A stretch of DNA of 51,554 nucleotides from Lachnospiraceae bacterium (GTDB lineage Bacteria; Bacillota; Clostridia; Lachnospirales; Lachnospiraceae): NCBI GenBank assembly GCA_017889125.1, contig JAGHER010000067.1:1-51554 (forward strand), read 5' to 3'. A model generated the notes under the pieces. It saw nothing but the letters and a program-made list of their open reading frames with translations. It did no database searches and was not told the origin of the DNA. Made by a program: the position numbers and the translations under genes. Every line of letters starts with the position of its first letter. The first letter of the stretch is position 1. Below are positions 6,972 through 16,033 of the stretch, piece by piece.

Positions 6972-8330
6972 ATGGGCGTTGTAAGACCGGAAAAGGAAAT
7001 TGAAATTTATAAGTCTGCAGATGTGCTGGTTGTTGGCGGGGGGCCGGCGGGCATCGGAGCTGCGGTGGCTGCGGCACGCCAGGGAAGGAGCGTTCTGCTT
7101 CTGGAAAAGAGAGGATTTTTAGGCGGCAATGTAACTGCCTGTTACGTGGAAAACTGCAACTATTTTCTGGCGGGCACTGGCTTTTCGGCAGAGGGGATTT
7201 ATGCGGAAATCGAGGATAAGGCTTACCGGGAATTTGGAAACGACAACATAAGAGAAAAAAATAAATACGCATTTTCCAGTGAGTATCTGAAAGTGTTTCT
7301 GGACGGATTCCTTCAGAGGGAAGGGGTAGAGCTGCTTCTGCATTCCTTCGTGAATGAGGTGATCATGAACGAGGACCGGATCGAGGCCGTGATCATTCAG
7401 ACCAAGAAGGGGGCGGCAGCGGTGAAGGCCAATATGGTCATTGACGCTACCGGTGATGGCGATGTGGCCTTTGCCGCAGGTGTTCCTTATGAGCAGGGAC
7501 GGGAAAAGGACGGCTTATGCCAGCCGGGAACGGTTTCCCTGCGGCTGGCCGGCGCAGATCCTGCGGTGCTTTTGAGAAACGGGGACCGGCTGTCGGAGAT
7601 TGGAAGGATTTTCAAGCAGGATTATCGTGCCGGAAAGACGGGGCTGGCCTGTAAAAGACAGGATCTGCCTTTTGGAAGACTGACAAAGGGCGGACAGATT
7701 TCCTATGTGAATTATGCGTGTGCTTACGGCATCGATCCCACGGATATTGCCGATCTTACTCGGGGGGAGATGGAATGCAGAAGGTATGATATTGAAATCT
7801 GGAAGTATTTAAAGACGCACTTTGAAGAGCTGAAGGATATTGAGATCGCGTCCATTGCCCCGGAGATCGGATTCCGGGACAGCCGGCGCATTGAAGGACT
7901 GTATAAGCTGACCATAGACGATATGGAGAGCCGCCGGCATTTTGACGATGTTATTGCGGTGTTCCCCAGATTTTACGATATGCTTTCTCCGGACGCCAAT
8001 ATGGATGGGGACGGCAGCGTTGAGGGAAAGGGATATGCAGGCCACATCTTTGAACCGGTGAAGGATCAGAGAACCTTTGAAATCCCGTATCGTTCACTTA
8101 TTCCGGTTAATGTGCGGAACCTGATCGTAGCGGGGCGCTGCATCAGTGCGGATCATGTGGCAGAAAGCGGCACAAGAGCAGTTTCCCTCTGTATGATGAC
8201 CGGACAGGCCGCAGGAACGGCGGCAGCCCTTGCGGCGCGGGATGGAGCAAGCCCGGATAAGATCCAGATTCGTGAGCTGCAGACGCTTCTGACAAAGCAG
8301 AAAATAAAACTTCCTGTTGACCTGGGATAG
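6972..8330 (+). CDS. FAD-dependent oxidoreductase
   Basis: The 452-residue flavoprotein has a clear N-terminal dinucleotide fold: V-V-G-G-G-P-A-G-I-G-A-A near 20-31 and L-L-L-E-K at 42-46 (E45 for the ribose), followed by G-F-L-G-G-N-V-T. Further FAD contacts read V-I-D-A-T-G-D-G-D-V-A near 160 and L-I-V-A-G-R-C-I-S-A-D-H near the C-terminus. The pattern fits the FAD_oxidored group often found beside glycan transporters, where it may oxidise a sugar or sugar acid; the substrate is not known. It lies between the binding protein and the permeases of one operon, which implies a role on the imported compound. Confidence 0.88.
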   Translation: MGVVRPEKEIEIYKSADVLVVGGGPAGIGAAVAAARQGRSVLLLEKRGFLGGNVTACYVENCNYFLAGTGFSAEGIYAEIEDKAYREFGNDNIREKNKYAFSSEYLKVFLDGFLQREGVELLLHSFVNEVIMNEDRIEAVIIQTKKGAAAVKANMVIDATGDGDVAFAAGVPYEQGREKDGLCQPGTVSLRLAGADPAVLLRNGDRLSEIGRIFKQDYRAGKTGLACKRQDLPFGRLTKGGQISYVNYACAYGIDPTDIADLTRGEMECRRYDIEIWKYLKTHFEELKDIEIASIAPEIGFRDSRRIEGLYKLTIDDMESRRHFDDVIAVFPRFYDMLSPDANMDGDGSVEGKGYAGHIFEPVKDQRTFEIPYRSLIPVNVRNLIVAGRCISADHVAESGTRAVSLCMMTGQAAGTAAALAARDGASPDKIQIRELQTLLTKQKIKLPVDLG

Positions 8331-8344
8331 GGGGAATGAATGGA

Positions 8345-9259
8345 ATGAAAAAAAGAATAGGAAAGTATCGCCGAAGTACGGATTCTACACAGGCATTAAT
8401 CATGCTTGCCCCTATGTTTATCGGGTTTGTTATTTTTACCTATGTACCGATCATTTACATTTTAAGGTATGCTTTTTATCAGTCTAATGGATTTTCGGAA
8501 GAATGGATCGGGATCCGGAACTTTGTCCGGCTGTTTACCCGGGATACCATGTACTGGACTTCGGTAGCCAATACCTTTATCCTTGCCTTTGGCAAACTTC
8601 TTCTGGAGATCCCCCTGGCCCTTCTGCTGGCTGTCCTGCTGAACCGGGGGCTGAAGGCGACCGGATTTTTCCGGGTGACGCTGTTTCTCCCGGCAATTAT
8701 CAGTACGGCAATTACCGGTTTGATCTTCTCTCTGATGTTTGCGGCATACAACGGCATCATCAACGATATGCTGATGAACGCAGGATTGATATCGAGGGCC
8801 ATTAACTGGTTCGGCAATAAATGGACGGCGCTGTTTGTGCTGGGACTGGCTTCTGTGTGGAACAATTTCGGGATTAATATGATCTTTTTCCTGATGGCGC
8901 TGCAGAGCGTGCCCATGGAATTGTATGAATGCGCGGAAATCGATGGGATCACTCCGTTAAAGAAGTTTTTCTACATTACCCTTCCGATGATCGGGCCGAC
9001 CTTCCAGGCGGTATTGCTGATGGCGATCGTAGGAAGCCTCAAGGTTGCGGATCTGATCCTGGCATCGACAAATGGCCAGCCGGCAGGCGGGACGGAAGTG
9101 GTGATGACGTACGTATTTAAATACTTCTTTGGCTATGACGGAAGAAACATCGAGGTAGGCTATGCATCCGCCATGGCGGTAATCACCGGCATTATCCTGG
9201 CGATCGTTTCGTTCATTTACATGAAATCAACAAACAAGCTTGGACACAGCACAGAGTAA
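8345..9259 (+). CDS. ABC sugar transporter permease, MalF-like
   Basis: The 304-residue protein has six or so membrane segments and the permease EAA loop (E-C-A-E-I-D-G-I-T-P-L-K-K-F-F-Y-I-T-L-P near 200-220) that docks to the ATPase. It begins with a basic tail and L-I-M-L-A-P-M-F-I-G-F, as in MalF/UgpA-type subunits. ATG codons occur in frame at 8336 and 8345. The AGGGGG ribosome site (8329-8334) is too close to the first, so 8345 is preferred. It pairs with the MalG-like subunit that follows after 14 bases. Confidence 0.9.
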   Translation: MKKRIGKYRRSTDSTQALIMLAPMFIGFVIFTYVPIIYILRYAFYQSNGFSEEWIGIRNFVRLFTRDTMYWTSVANTFILAFGKLLLEIPLALLLAVLLNRGLKATGFFRVTLFLPAIISTAITGLIFSLMFAAYNGIINDMLMNAGLISRAINWFGNKWTALFVLGLASVWNNFGINMIFFLMALQSVPMELYECAEIDGITPLKKFFYITLPMIGPTFQAVLLMAIVGSLKVADLILASTNGQPAGGTEVVMTYVFKYFFGYDGRNIEVGYASAMAVITGIILAIVSFIYMKSTNKLGHSTE

Positions 9260-9273
9260 AGGAAAGGTGGAAA

Positions 9274-10125
9274 ATGATGAAAATAAAGAAAAAGACAATT
9301 TCCGCGGCGATAATTTATCTTGTGCTTTCGGTGATCTTTGTGATCGTGATCTTCCCGGTTCTTTATACGATCCTGGGTTCATTTAAGGGGAATATGGAAT
9401 TGCTGACAGAAGGAAACAGCTTATTTCCCAAGCGGTTTGTTCTGGAAAATTATGTCCAGGCATGGAACATGGGCAATTTTGCAAAATACACCTGGAACTC
9501 GATCTTTATGTCGGGAACCATTGTCCTGGGAACGATTTTTACCAGTACGATCGCTGGCTATTGCTTTGAACGGGGCAAATTTCCCTTTAAAAATTTCCTG
9601 TTTCTCATGGTGGTTTCCTCCATGTTCGTGAACCTGGGAAGTCTGACGCTTTATCCGCAGTTTGCCATTGCCAAGGTGTTTGGGATCAACAAATCCCTCT
9701 GGGGCGTGATCATTATCCGGGTATTTGGCCTGAACGTGACGAACCTGTTTATTACCCGGTCATACATTCGCTCGATCTCTGTGGAGATCGATGAATCGGC
9801 AAAGGTGGACGGATGTTCCTTTTTCTCCATATATGTGCGGATCATCCTTCCCCTGCTGAAGCCTTTGATTGCCACTATTGCCATTCTGGAGTTCCGCCAT
9901 TCGTGGAATGATTATCTGATGCCAATGGTATTTACCCTGTCGAACCCGGACAGAATGCCGTTAATCGTAGGGATCATGAACCTGAAGGGATCGGGCGTGG
10001 CCGCCTCTTCCTGGAACCTTATGCTGGCCGGTTCCGCCATCGCGCTGGTTCCCATGATCGTGGTGTACCTGATCTTCAACCGGTATTTCATTGAAGGACT
10101 TACCGCCGGAGCAGTAAAGGGATAA
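9274..10125 (+). CDS. ABC sugar transporter permease, MalG-like
   Basis: The 283-residue membrane protein has an N-terminal membrane anchor (about residues 8-32), a periplasmic-side stretch with F-V-L-E-N-Y, then further membrane segments. Its EAA motif reads D-E-S-A-K-V-D-G-C-S-F-F-S-I-Y. The end Y-F-I-E-G-L-T-A-G-A-V-K-G is typical of the CUT1 MalG/UgpE group. AAAGGTGG precedes the ATG pair. It forms the membrane channel with the preceding permease; the ATPase must be supplied from elsewhere. Confidence 0.92.
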   Translation: MMKIKKKTISAAIIYLVLSVIFVIVIFPVLYTILGSFKGNMELLTEGNSLFPKRFVLENYVQAWNMGNFAKYTWNSIFMSGTIVLGTIFTSTIAGYCFERGKFPFKNFLFLMVVSSMFVNLGSLTLYPQFAIAKVFGINKSLWGVIIIRVFGLNVTNLFITRSYIRSISVEIDESAKVDGCSFFSIYVRIILPLLKPLIATIAILEFRHSWNDYLMPMVFTLSNPDRMPLIVGIMNLKGSGVAASSWNLMLAGSAIALVPMIVVYLIFNRYFIEGLTAGAVKG

Positions 10126-10161
10126 TAAAGAAGGAATGGCCGATACAAAGGAGACGGCAGT

Positions 10162-12264
10162 ATGGAAAAGACGGACAGAGAAAAGGAGAAATCTTCGGCG
10201 GTGAAGACAGCGCTGGGTCTGCTGGATAGGGTGTATCCGGGGATTGCGTCTTACCTGCGGGAGCGGCTGGTTCTCCGGGAAGATCCGGGACTCCCCTCTC
10301 AGGGGTATCGCTGCTGGACGCAGGAGGAAAAGGTATTTGTGGAGGCGGCGGACCGGGCGGGATATCTGTATGGGATCCTGGCGATCCCGGAACAGATGCC
10401 GGAAGCGATTGGAGAGCAGTCCTTCTGCATTCCGGAGGGAAAATGCTTTCAGGAAACGCCCTATATTCTGAAGCGGGGGATCAAATTTAATCTTCCCCTG
10501 GACGCCAGGACGCCCAGCTACTCAGATGCGTCAGATTCGGCCTTTGAAACGATCCCGCTGGTGTGGACGAAGGAATTCTGGAGAAGATTTCTGGATGAGA
10601 TGGCGTCAAATCGATACAACGTACTTACCTTATGGTCACTTTCACCTTTTCCTTCGATGGTGGTCATCCCGGAGTTCCCCAGGACGGCTCTCTGGGATGT
10701 AAAGCGCTCGTCCATTCCGCCTAAGCCGGAAATGAGCGGGAGATCCATGTTTTCGGCGGATATGAAGGCAGGCCTTTATCCGGTAAAGAAGCTGTCTCCA
10801 GAAGAGAAGGTAAACTTCTGGAGATGGGTAATGGAGTACGCCGCAGAACGGTGCATAGAAGTGTATCTGTTCACCTGGAATCTCTTTGTCTATGGAACGG
10901 AAGACAGCGGGTACGGCATCACGGAAAGCCAGAGGAATCCTGTTACAAGGGCGTATCTGTACTGTGCGGTGAAAGCCATGTTGGAGACGTATCCTCTTTT
11001 GAGGGGAATTGGGATTACCGCCGGTGAAAATATGGAAAAAAGCAGTGCAGACCTGGAGTTTCTGCGGGATACATACGGCCGTGCGGTGGAGGATTTCCAG
11101 AAAACCCATCCAGAGCGCAGGATCAGCCTGATCCACCGGCTTCATTATTCAGAAGCAGAGCGGATGGAGCAGCTGTATGAGGGCTTTTCGGCGGACTTTG
11201 CCGTCAGCTTTAAGTATTCACAGGCACATATGTATTCTTCTCCGGATCCGGATTTCTTCCGCCAGTTTGTCCGTGAGCATCCGGGCCGGTACCCGTACTG
11301 GCTGACTCTGCGGGATGATGACAACTACCTTTACCGGTGGGGAGACTGGGAATATGCCAGGGCATATGTAAAGAACCTTCCGGTCCGGCAGATAGAAGGC
11401 TTTTATATGGGTGCGGACGGATTTACCTGGGGAATGGATTTTACCTCCAGGGATCCCCAAAAGCGGCAGCTTTATCTGGAAAAGATGTGGTTTAAGCTTC
11501 GGATCTGGGGACAGCTGGCCTTCTGCCCGGAGCGAAAGGCGGAAAGCCTGTGGATGCCGGCAAAGAGACGTTTGGGAGCTGCCGCAGATATGGAGTTTGC
11601 CGATCTGTGGCGGGAGGCTTCGGGAATCCTTCCCCTGGTAAATTGTGTTCACTGGCATGATTACGATTTCCAGTGGTATCCGGAGGGCTGCTGCTGCTTC
11701 CTTCATCCGCCCGTCGGCAAGCTGGTATTTGCCAGTATCCGTGAGTTTATGTCCTGCCCGGCCATGCCGGGAAGCGGCTTTCTTTCGGTAATGGAATACT
11801 GCCGGAATAAAGGGCGCTGCCGGGATGAACAGACGGAAGAAGGGAAGATTACGCCGCTGCAGGCTGCCAGTGAGATTGGACAGAAGGCGCGGCGGGTGCT
11901 CCGTGAACTTGCAAAGCGCTGGGACAGCGCGACGGGAACGGAGGAATATCAGGATACGCTGGCGGATATCCGGGCAATGGCCCTGCTGGGGCTTTATTAC
12001 AGCCATAAGCTGGAGGCCGCAGTGGAACTGTGCCGGTTTCGCCTGGAACCGGATCATCCGGAGGCAAAGGAAAGAAGCGTGGCTCTTTTAAAGCAGGCAG
12101 CCGGGGAGTGGTGCGCCTACTCGGCACACGCCATGGGCATTTACCGGCCGCAGCGGCTTTCGAGGCTGCGAAGCTATGTGGATTTTTCCATGTTTGACCG
12201 GGCGGCCTGGCTGGATGTAGAACTTGCTGAGACAGAAGAGGGCGGGCAGGAGGTGTGCGAATGA
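10162..12264 (+). CDS. Putative glycoside hydrolase with alpha-glucuronidase-like layout
   Basis: Large cytoplasmic protein of 700 residues with no signal peptide. The first ~110 residues look like the small alpha/beta domain that precedes GH20/GH67 barrels (V-E-A-A-D-R-A-G-Y-L-Y-G-I-L-A-I-P-E-Q). A barrel-like body follows, starting K-R-G-I-K-F-N-L-P-L-D-A-R-T-P-S-Y, with acidic and aromatic strand ends such as G-I-T-A-G-E-N-M (near 288), T-L-R-D-D-D-N-Y and G-A-D-G-F-T-W-G-M-D-F. The C-terminal ~200 residues are helical. Beside GH10 and GH3, removal of a glucuronic-acid side chain would make sense, but family membership is not certain. Its stop overlaps the next start by four bases (ATGA). 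Confidence 0.65.
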   Translation: MEKTDREKEKSSAVKTALGLLDRVYPGIASYLRERLVLREDPGLPSQGYRCWTQEEKVFVEAADRAGYLYGILAIPEQMPEAIGEQSFCIPEGKCFQETPYILKRGIKFNLPLDARTPSYSDASDSAFETIPLVWTKEFWRRFLDEMASNRYNVLTLWSLSPFPSMVVIPEFPRTALWDVKRSSIPPKPEMSGRSMFSADMKAGLYPVKKLSPEEKVNFWRWVMEYAAERCIEVYLFTWNLFVYGTEDSGYGITESQRNPVTRAYLYCAVKAMLETYPLLRGIGITAGENMEKSSADLEFLRDTYGRAVEDFQKTHPERRISLIHRLHYSEAERMEQLYEGFSADFAVSFKYSQAHMYSSPDPDFFRQFVREHPGRYPYWLTLRDDDNYLYRWGDWEYARAYVKNLPVRQIEGFYMGADGFTWGMDFTSRDPQKRQLYLEKMWFKLRIWGQLAFCPERKAESLWMPAKRRLGAAADMEFADLWREASGILPLVNCVHWHDYDFQWYPEGCCCFLHPPVGKLVFASIREFMSCPAMPGSGFLSVMEYCRNKGRCRDEQTEEGKITPLQAASEIGQKARRVLRELAKRWDSATGTEEYQDTLADIRAMALLGLYYSHKLEAAVELCRFRLEPDHPEAKERSVALLKQAAGEWCAYSAHAMGIYRPQRLSRLRSYVDFSMFDRAAWLDVELAETEEGGQEVCE

Positions 12265-14330
12265 AATGGTGGAAAGGTACGCCATGGAGGCTGATCCAGA
12301 CAAACTTAAGTGAAATGGACTTTAAGGGACTGGATCCGGAGCGGTATGCGGCGGATGCAAAAGAATTTGGCGCTACGGTAGTAATGCTCAGTGCAGGAGG
12401 GATCAGCGCCCATTATGATTCCTCATTGACCTGGCAGGGGAGAAACTCCTGGGCGGAAGACGGGGTACTTGAACAGGTGGTGAAATGCTGCCACGAAAGG
12501 GATATCCACGTTATCGCCAGAGTGGATTTCTCCAAGGTAAAAAAAGAAATCTTTCTTAAAAACCCCCAGTGGGCCTTTCGGACTGCAGGGGGAGAGATCA
12601 TGGAATACAATGGCTATGTGCAGACCTGCATCAACAGCGATTATCAGCAGGAATACGCATTTCATATTCTTGAGGAAATCTTTACCCGGATCCCCTTTGA
12701 CGGCCTTTACTGCAATATGGGCGGGTTTCAGACAAAGGATTACGATTTCCGGGATTACGGGTTCTGCCATTGCGCGGCCTGCAGAGCGCAGTTTCGCGCC
12801 GCGTTTGGAAAGGAGATCCCTGAGCAGGCGGATCTGACGGATGCCGGTTATCGGGACTATCTGGATTTTCAGCGAGGGGTCGTGGCAGGATACCGGAAAA
12901 AGATGGCGGAATATCTGCGGCAGCTTGGAAAGCGGCTTTCACGGGATCTTTGCTTTGATGATGTGGATTATGGCCGGATCGAGGCTTCTACGGAAATTTC
13001 CCGAAGGCTTCCCCACTGGCCGTACCATGCTTCCAGCAACTGCAGGGCCGTCTTGGGTGACGGGAGCAGCGGGATCATCTGTTCGGATGCCTCTGTGGAC
13101 TTTATGGGCTATGCCCTGCGGAATGTGGGGGTAAGTCCGTGGCTTCAGGCTCTGCGGGAGTGGCAGAATCTGGCCAATCTGGGCGGGCTGGATTACTATC
13201 TCATGGGCCGGATCGATAATCATGAGGATAGGAGAGGATTTTCGGCGGTAAAACGGGTATTCCAGTTTCAGAAGGCGCACGAGCAGGCTTATGCAGGGCT
13301 TAAAAATAAGGCAAAGGTTCTTCTGCGGCGCAGTGCCAGATGGGAGATCACCGATGAGGAAAAAGGCTGGGTGGGGACACTGACGGAAAGGCACATCCCG
13401 TTTGGAGAGATCCTTCCGGAAGAGTATGAGACGGCTGACTTAAGCCGGTATTCCGTGGTTATCCTTCCGGACAGCCGGAATATCACTGACCGGGAAATGA
13501 GACAGTCGGAGGAGTTTGCCCGGGATGGCGGAACGCTGATCGTGTCCGGACAGACCGGCTATCTCTGCCCGCCGTCAAAGGAAAGAGAGGATTTTCTCCG
13601 CTGTCTGGGAATACGTCAGGTGAAGGATTTCTGCACAGATATGCTTTCTGCCTGCTTTCAGATCCGCGATACGGAAAAACGGGTATTTTCTTCATTTGCA
13701 GATTGTGATGTGGCAGCGCTGGGAGACCGCTATCAGTTTTTGGAGATGGAGCCGGAGGCAAAAGGCTTTCTGGCCATGGTACCGGCGCATACCTATGGGC
13801 CGCCGGAATGCTGCTACTATACAGCGGTGACAGGGGAGCCGGCCTGTATCGAGTTTGCCTGGGGCAGGGGAAAGACGATAACCGTTCCCTGGTTTCCGGG
13901 AGAATTATACAGCCGCACAGGGTTTGACAATCCTGCCCTGTTCATGGGGGATGTGCTGAAGAATCTGGGCGGATGCGAAAGCCTCTCAGAGAGCCTTTCT
14001 CCCATGGTGGAGGTAACCTATGCAGAAAAGGGAACCGATTGGGATATGGTGCAGCTGGTGAATACCAGCGGATGCTTCAGCTTAAGCTTTTTTGCACCTG
14101 TTCCCATGGAGGCAATTGAATTGCAGATTCCCTGTCAGGAACCGCCCGAACAGGTATTTGCTCTGGCGGGAGGGAAAACAGAGTGGAGGCTGGAAAAGGA
14201 CAGGCTGGTCATTCAATTGGATATTCTGCGAGAGTATGAAGCAATTTTGATAAAAAAGCACGGTACGGATAGCGGTAGCTGCGATCAACTGGAAAATCCC
14301 GCAGGTACAGATATCCGCAGCGATAAATAA
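12261..14330 (+). CDS. GHL6 / beta-galactosidase-trimerisation-like glycosyl hydrolase
   Basis: The 689-residue protein begins W-W-K-G-T-P-W-R-L-I-Q-T-N-L-S-E-M-D and continues G-A-T-V-V-M-L-S-A-G-G-I-S-A-H-Y, the look of 'hypothetical glycosyl hydrolase 6' barrels. C-H-C-A-A-C-R-A-Q-F near 172-181 could bind a metal. A glutamine-amidotransferase-like domain follows around 370-520 (S-V-V-I-L-P-D-S-R-N-I-T, then G-G-T-L-I-V-S-G-Q-T-G), as in the trimerisation domain of GH42-type proteins, and a small beta domain ends it. GCAGGAGG precedes the ATG at 12261. The four-base overlap with the previous gene implies matched amounts and perhaps a joint task. Substrate unknown; no signal peptide. Confidence 0.7.
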   Translation: MKWWKGTPWRLIQTNLSEMDFKGLDPERYAADAKEFGATVVMLSAGGISAHYDSSLTWQGRNSWAEDGVLEQVVKCCHERDIHVIARVDFSKVKKEIFLKNPQWAFRTAGGEIMEYNGYVQTCINSDYQQEYAFHILEEIFTRIPFDGLYCNMGGFQTKDYDFRDYGFCHCAACRAQFRAAFGKEIPEQADLTDAGYRDYLDFQRGVVAGYRKKMAEYLRQLGKRLSRDLCFDDVDYGRIEASTEISRRLPHWPYHASSNCRAVLGDGSSGIICSDASVDFMGYALRNVGVSPWLQALREWQNLANLGGLDYYLMGRIDNHEDRRGFSAVKRVFQFQKAHEQAYAGLKNKAKVLLRRSARWEITDEEKGWVGTLTERHIPFGEILPEEYETADLSRYSVVILPDSRNITDREMRQSEEFARDGGTLIVSGQTGYLCPPSKEREDFLRCLGIRQVKDFCTDMLSACFQIRDTEKRVFSSFADCDVAALGDRYQFLEMEPEAKGFLAMVPAHTYGPPECCYYTAVTGEPACIEFAWGRGKTITVPWFPGELYSRTGFDNPALFMGDVLKNLGGCESLSESLSPMVEVTYAEKGTDWDMVQLVNTSGCFSLSFFAPVPMEAIELQIPCQEPPEQVFALAGGKTEWRLEKDRLVIQLDILREYEAILIKKHGTDSGSCDQLENPAGTDIRSDK

Positions 14331-14348
14331 AACTGCAGGAGGTTTTTT

Positions 14349-15293
14349 ATGAACATCGTTTTTTTGGAGCCGCTGGGGATTAAGCAGGAACAGCTGGCAA
14401 AGATTGTGGAAGAGTCTGTGGGAACGGAGGCGTCTGTCCGCTACTATCCGGACAGAGTGGAGGATGCTGAGGTACTGACCGAGAGAAGCCAGGGAGCAGA
14501 CTGTGTCGTTCTCTCGAATATGAAATATGGCAAAGACATTATTTCCAGGTGCCCGCAGCTGAAAATGATCTGCGTTGCGTTCACCGGCGTGGATTTGGTC
14601 GATATTGACTACTGCCGGGAGAGAGGAATACGGGTGTGCAACTGCGCCGGATATTCCACTGTGGCCGTGGCAGATCTGGTATTTGGCTTTGCCATCGATC
14701 TGGCCAGAAATATTCTCCCCTGCGATCAGGCGGTCCGTCAGGGCGGCACGAAGGCGGGGCTGGTGGGCTTCGAACTTGAGGGAAAGCGTTTTGGCGTGAT
14801 CGGCGCCGGGGCTATCGGTACCAGAGTGCTGAAGCTTGCCCAGGCATTTGGCTGCGAAACTTACGCATACAGCAGGACGAAAAAGCAGATTGAGGGAGTT
14901 TCCTTTGTGGAGCTTAATGAGCTTTTGCAGACCTGCGACATCATTTCTGTCCATGTTCCGCAGACGCCGGATACCGTGGGGTTGATTGGGAAAGAGCAGT
15001 TTGCCATGATGAAGAATACCGCATTGTTTATCAACACGGCCAGAGGGCCGATCGTGGACAGCAGTGCCCTGGCGCAGGCTTTAGACAGCGGGGAAATCGC
15101 CGGTGCGGCGGTGGATGTGTTTGAGATGGAGCCTCCTGTGCCGCAGGAGCATGTGCTTTTGCACGCCAGAAATTTGATCGCGACGCCGCATGTGGCTTTT
15201 GCATCGGCGCAGGCCTTTGAAAAGAGGGCGGTCATCGTAGCGGAAAATATCCGAAAATGGATGGATGGAGAACCGCAGAATGTAATCTGCTGA
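14349..15293 (+). CDS. D-isomer-specific 2-hydroxyacid dehydrogenase
   Basis: The 314-residue protein has the family's NAD-binding motif G152-A-G154-A-I-G157 followed by acidic/aromatic residues. Catalytic elements are R232 in N-T-A-R-G-P-I-V-D, the D-V-F-E-M-E-P-P block at 256-263, and H281 in A-T-P-H-V-A-F. It interconverts a 2-oxoacid and a D-2-hydroxyacid with NAD(H) in the cytoplasm. AGGAGG precedes the ATG. With an RraA-type aldolase next door, which releases or uses pyruvate-like acids, it may reduce the 2-oxoacid product (glyoxylate, hydroxypyruvate or similar) to recycle NADH. That step is inference. Confidence 0.9.
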   Translation: MNIVFLEPLGIKQEQLAKIVEESVGTEASVRYYPDRVEDAEVLTERSQGADCVVLSNMKYGKDIISRCPQLKMICVAFTGVDLVDIDYCRERGIRVCNCAGYSTVAVADLVFGFAIDLARNILPCDQAVRQGGTKAGLVGFELEGKRFGVIGAGAIGTRVLKLAQAFGCETYAYSRTKKQIEGVSFVELNELLQTCDIISVHVPQTPDTVGLIGKEQFAMMKNTALFINTARGPIVDSSALAQALDSGEIAGAAVDVFEMEPPVPQEHVLLHARNLIATPHVAFASAQAFEKRAVIVAENIRKWMDGEPQNVIC

Positions 15294-15321
15294 TCTTGTG
15301 AAGCTTATCGTGGAGGGGTAT

Positions 15322-16029
15322 ATGACGGATAAAGAATTAATTCAGGAAATCAGAAAATATCGCTGCGCAGACCTGTCTGACGGGATGGATGCCATCGGAC
15401 TTGTGGATAAGGGAACGATGAATGAGTCCATGCGTCCTCTGCGCCCGGGAATCGAGTTTAAGGGATTTGCTTATACCGTTAAGCTGCTGCCGAAGACGGA
15501 CGGCGTTAAATGCTGCAGCACCATCGAAGAATGGCGGGAGGAGCTGGGAAAAGGCTGCAATGACATTTACAATTTTGTGGATGAGATAACGCCGGAAACG
15601 GCAAAGGATACGGTTATTGTGATTGACATGGACGGGATCCGGGGCGGAATCTGGGGCTCGGAGATTGCTATGAATATGATGATCCGGGGGATCGAGGGAG
15701 CCGTTGTGGATGGAGGCTGCCGGGATTCCTATGAGGTCAATCTGGAAAAAGCACCGGTATTCTGCACAAAGCGCACATTTACCCACGCCTACGGGCGGGT
15801 TCAGCGGGGAATGCTCAATGTTCCCATAAACTGTGCCGGTGTAACGGTGAATCCAGGGGATATTATCTGTGCAGATGACGACGGCGTACTGGTGATCCCC
15901 AGAGACAGGGCGGAGGAAGTGATCCGGTTTGCCCACATGCAGCTGGAAGATGACATTGAAACCCGATCCAGCCATTATGAAAAGCTGGGCTATGGCCATG
16001 ACGATACGCTGGACCGTCTGAAAAAATAA
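15322..16029 (+). CDS. RraA-family aldolase/decarboxylase-like protein
   Basis: The 235-residue protein shows the RraA-fold signature: G-G-I-W-G-S-E-I-A at 108-116, then G-A-V-V-D-G-G-C-R-D with R134-D135, the residues that bind the oxo-acid and metal in 4-hydroxy-4-methyl-2-oxoglutarate aldolase and oxaloacetate decarboxylase. The ATG at 15322 follows GGAGGGG and is preferred over a GTG at 15298. Stand-alone RraA-like proteins in catabolic operons are usually metal-dependent class II aldolases giving pyruvate, not RNase E regulators. It sits four genes from the end of the operon, between a hydroxyacid dehydrogenase and a carboxylate-type carrier, which favours an organic-acid pathway. Confidence 0.85.
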   Translation: MTDKELIQEIRKYRCADLSDGMDAIGLVDKGTMNESMRPLRPGIEFKGFAYTVKLLPKTDGVKCCSTIEEWREELGKGCNDIYNFVDEITPETAKDTVIVIDMDGIRGGIWGSEIAMNMMIRGIEGAVVDGGCRDSYEVNLEKAPVFCTKRTFTHAYGRVQRGMLNVPINCAGVTVNPGDIICADDDGVLVIPRDRAEEVIRFAHMQLEDDIETRSSHYEKLGYGHDDTLDRLKK

Positions 16030-16033
16030 AGCG

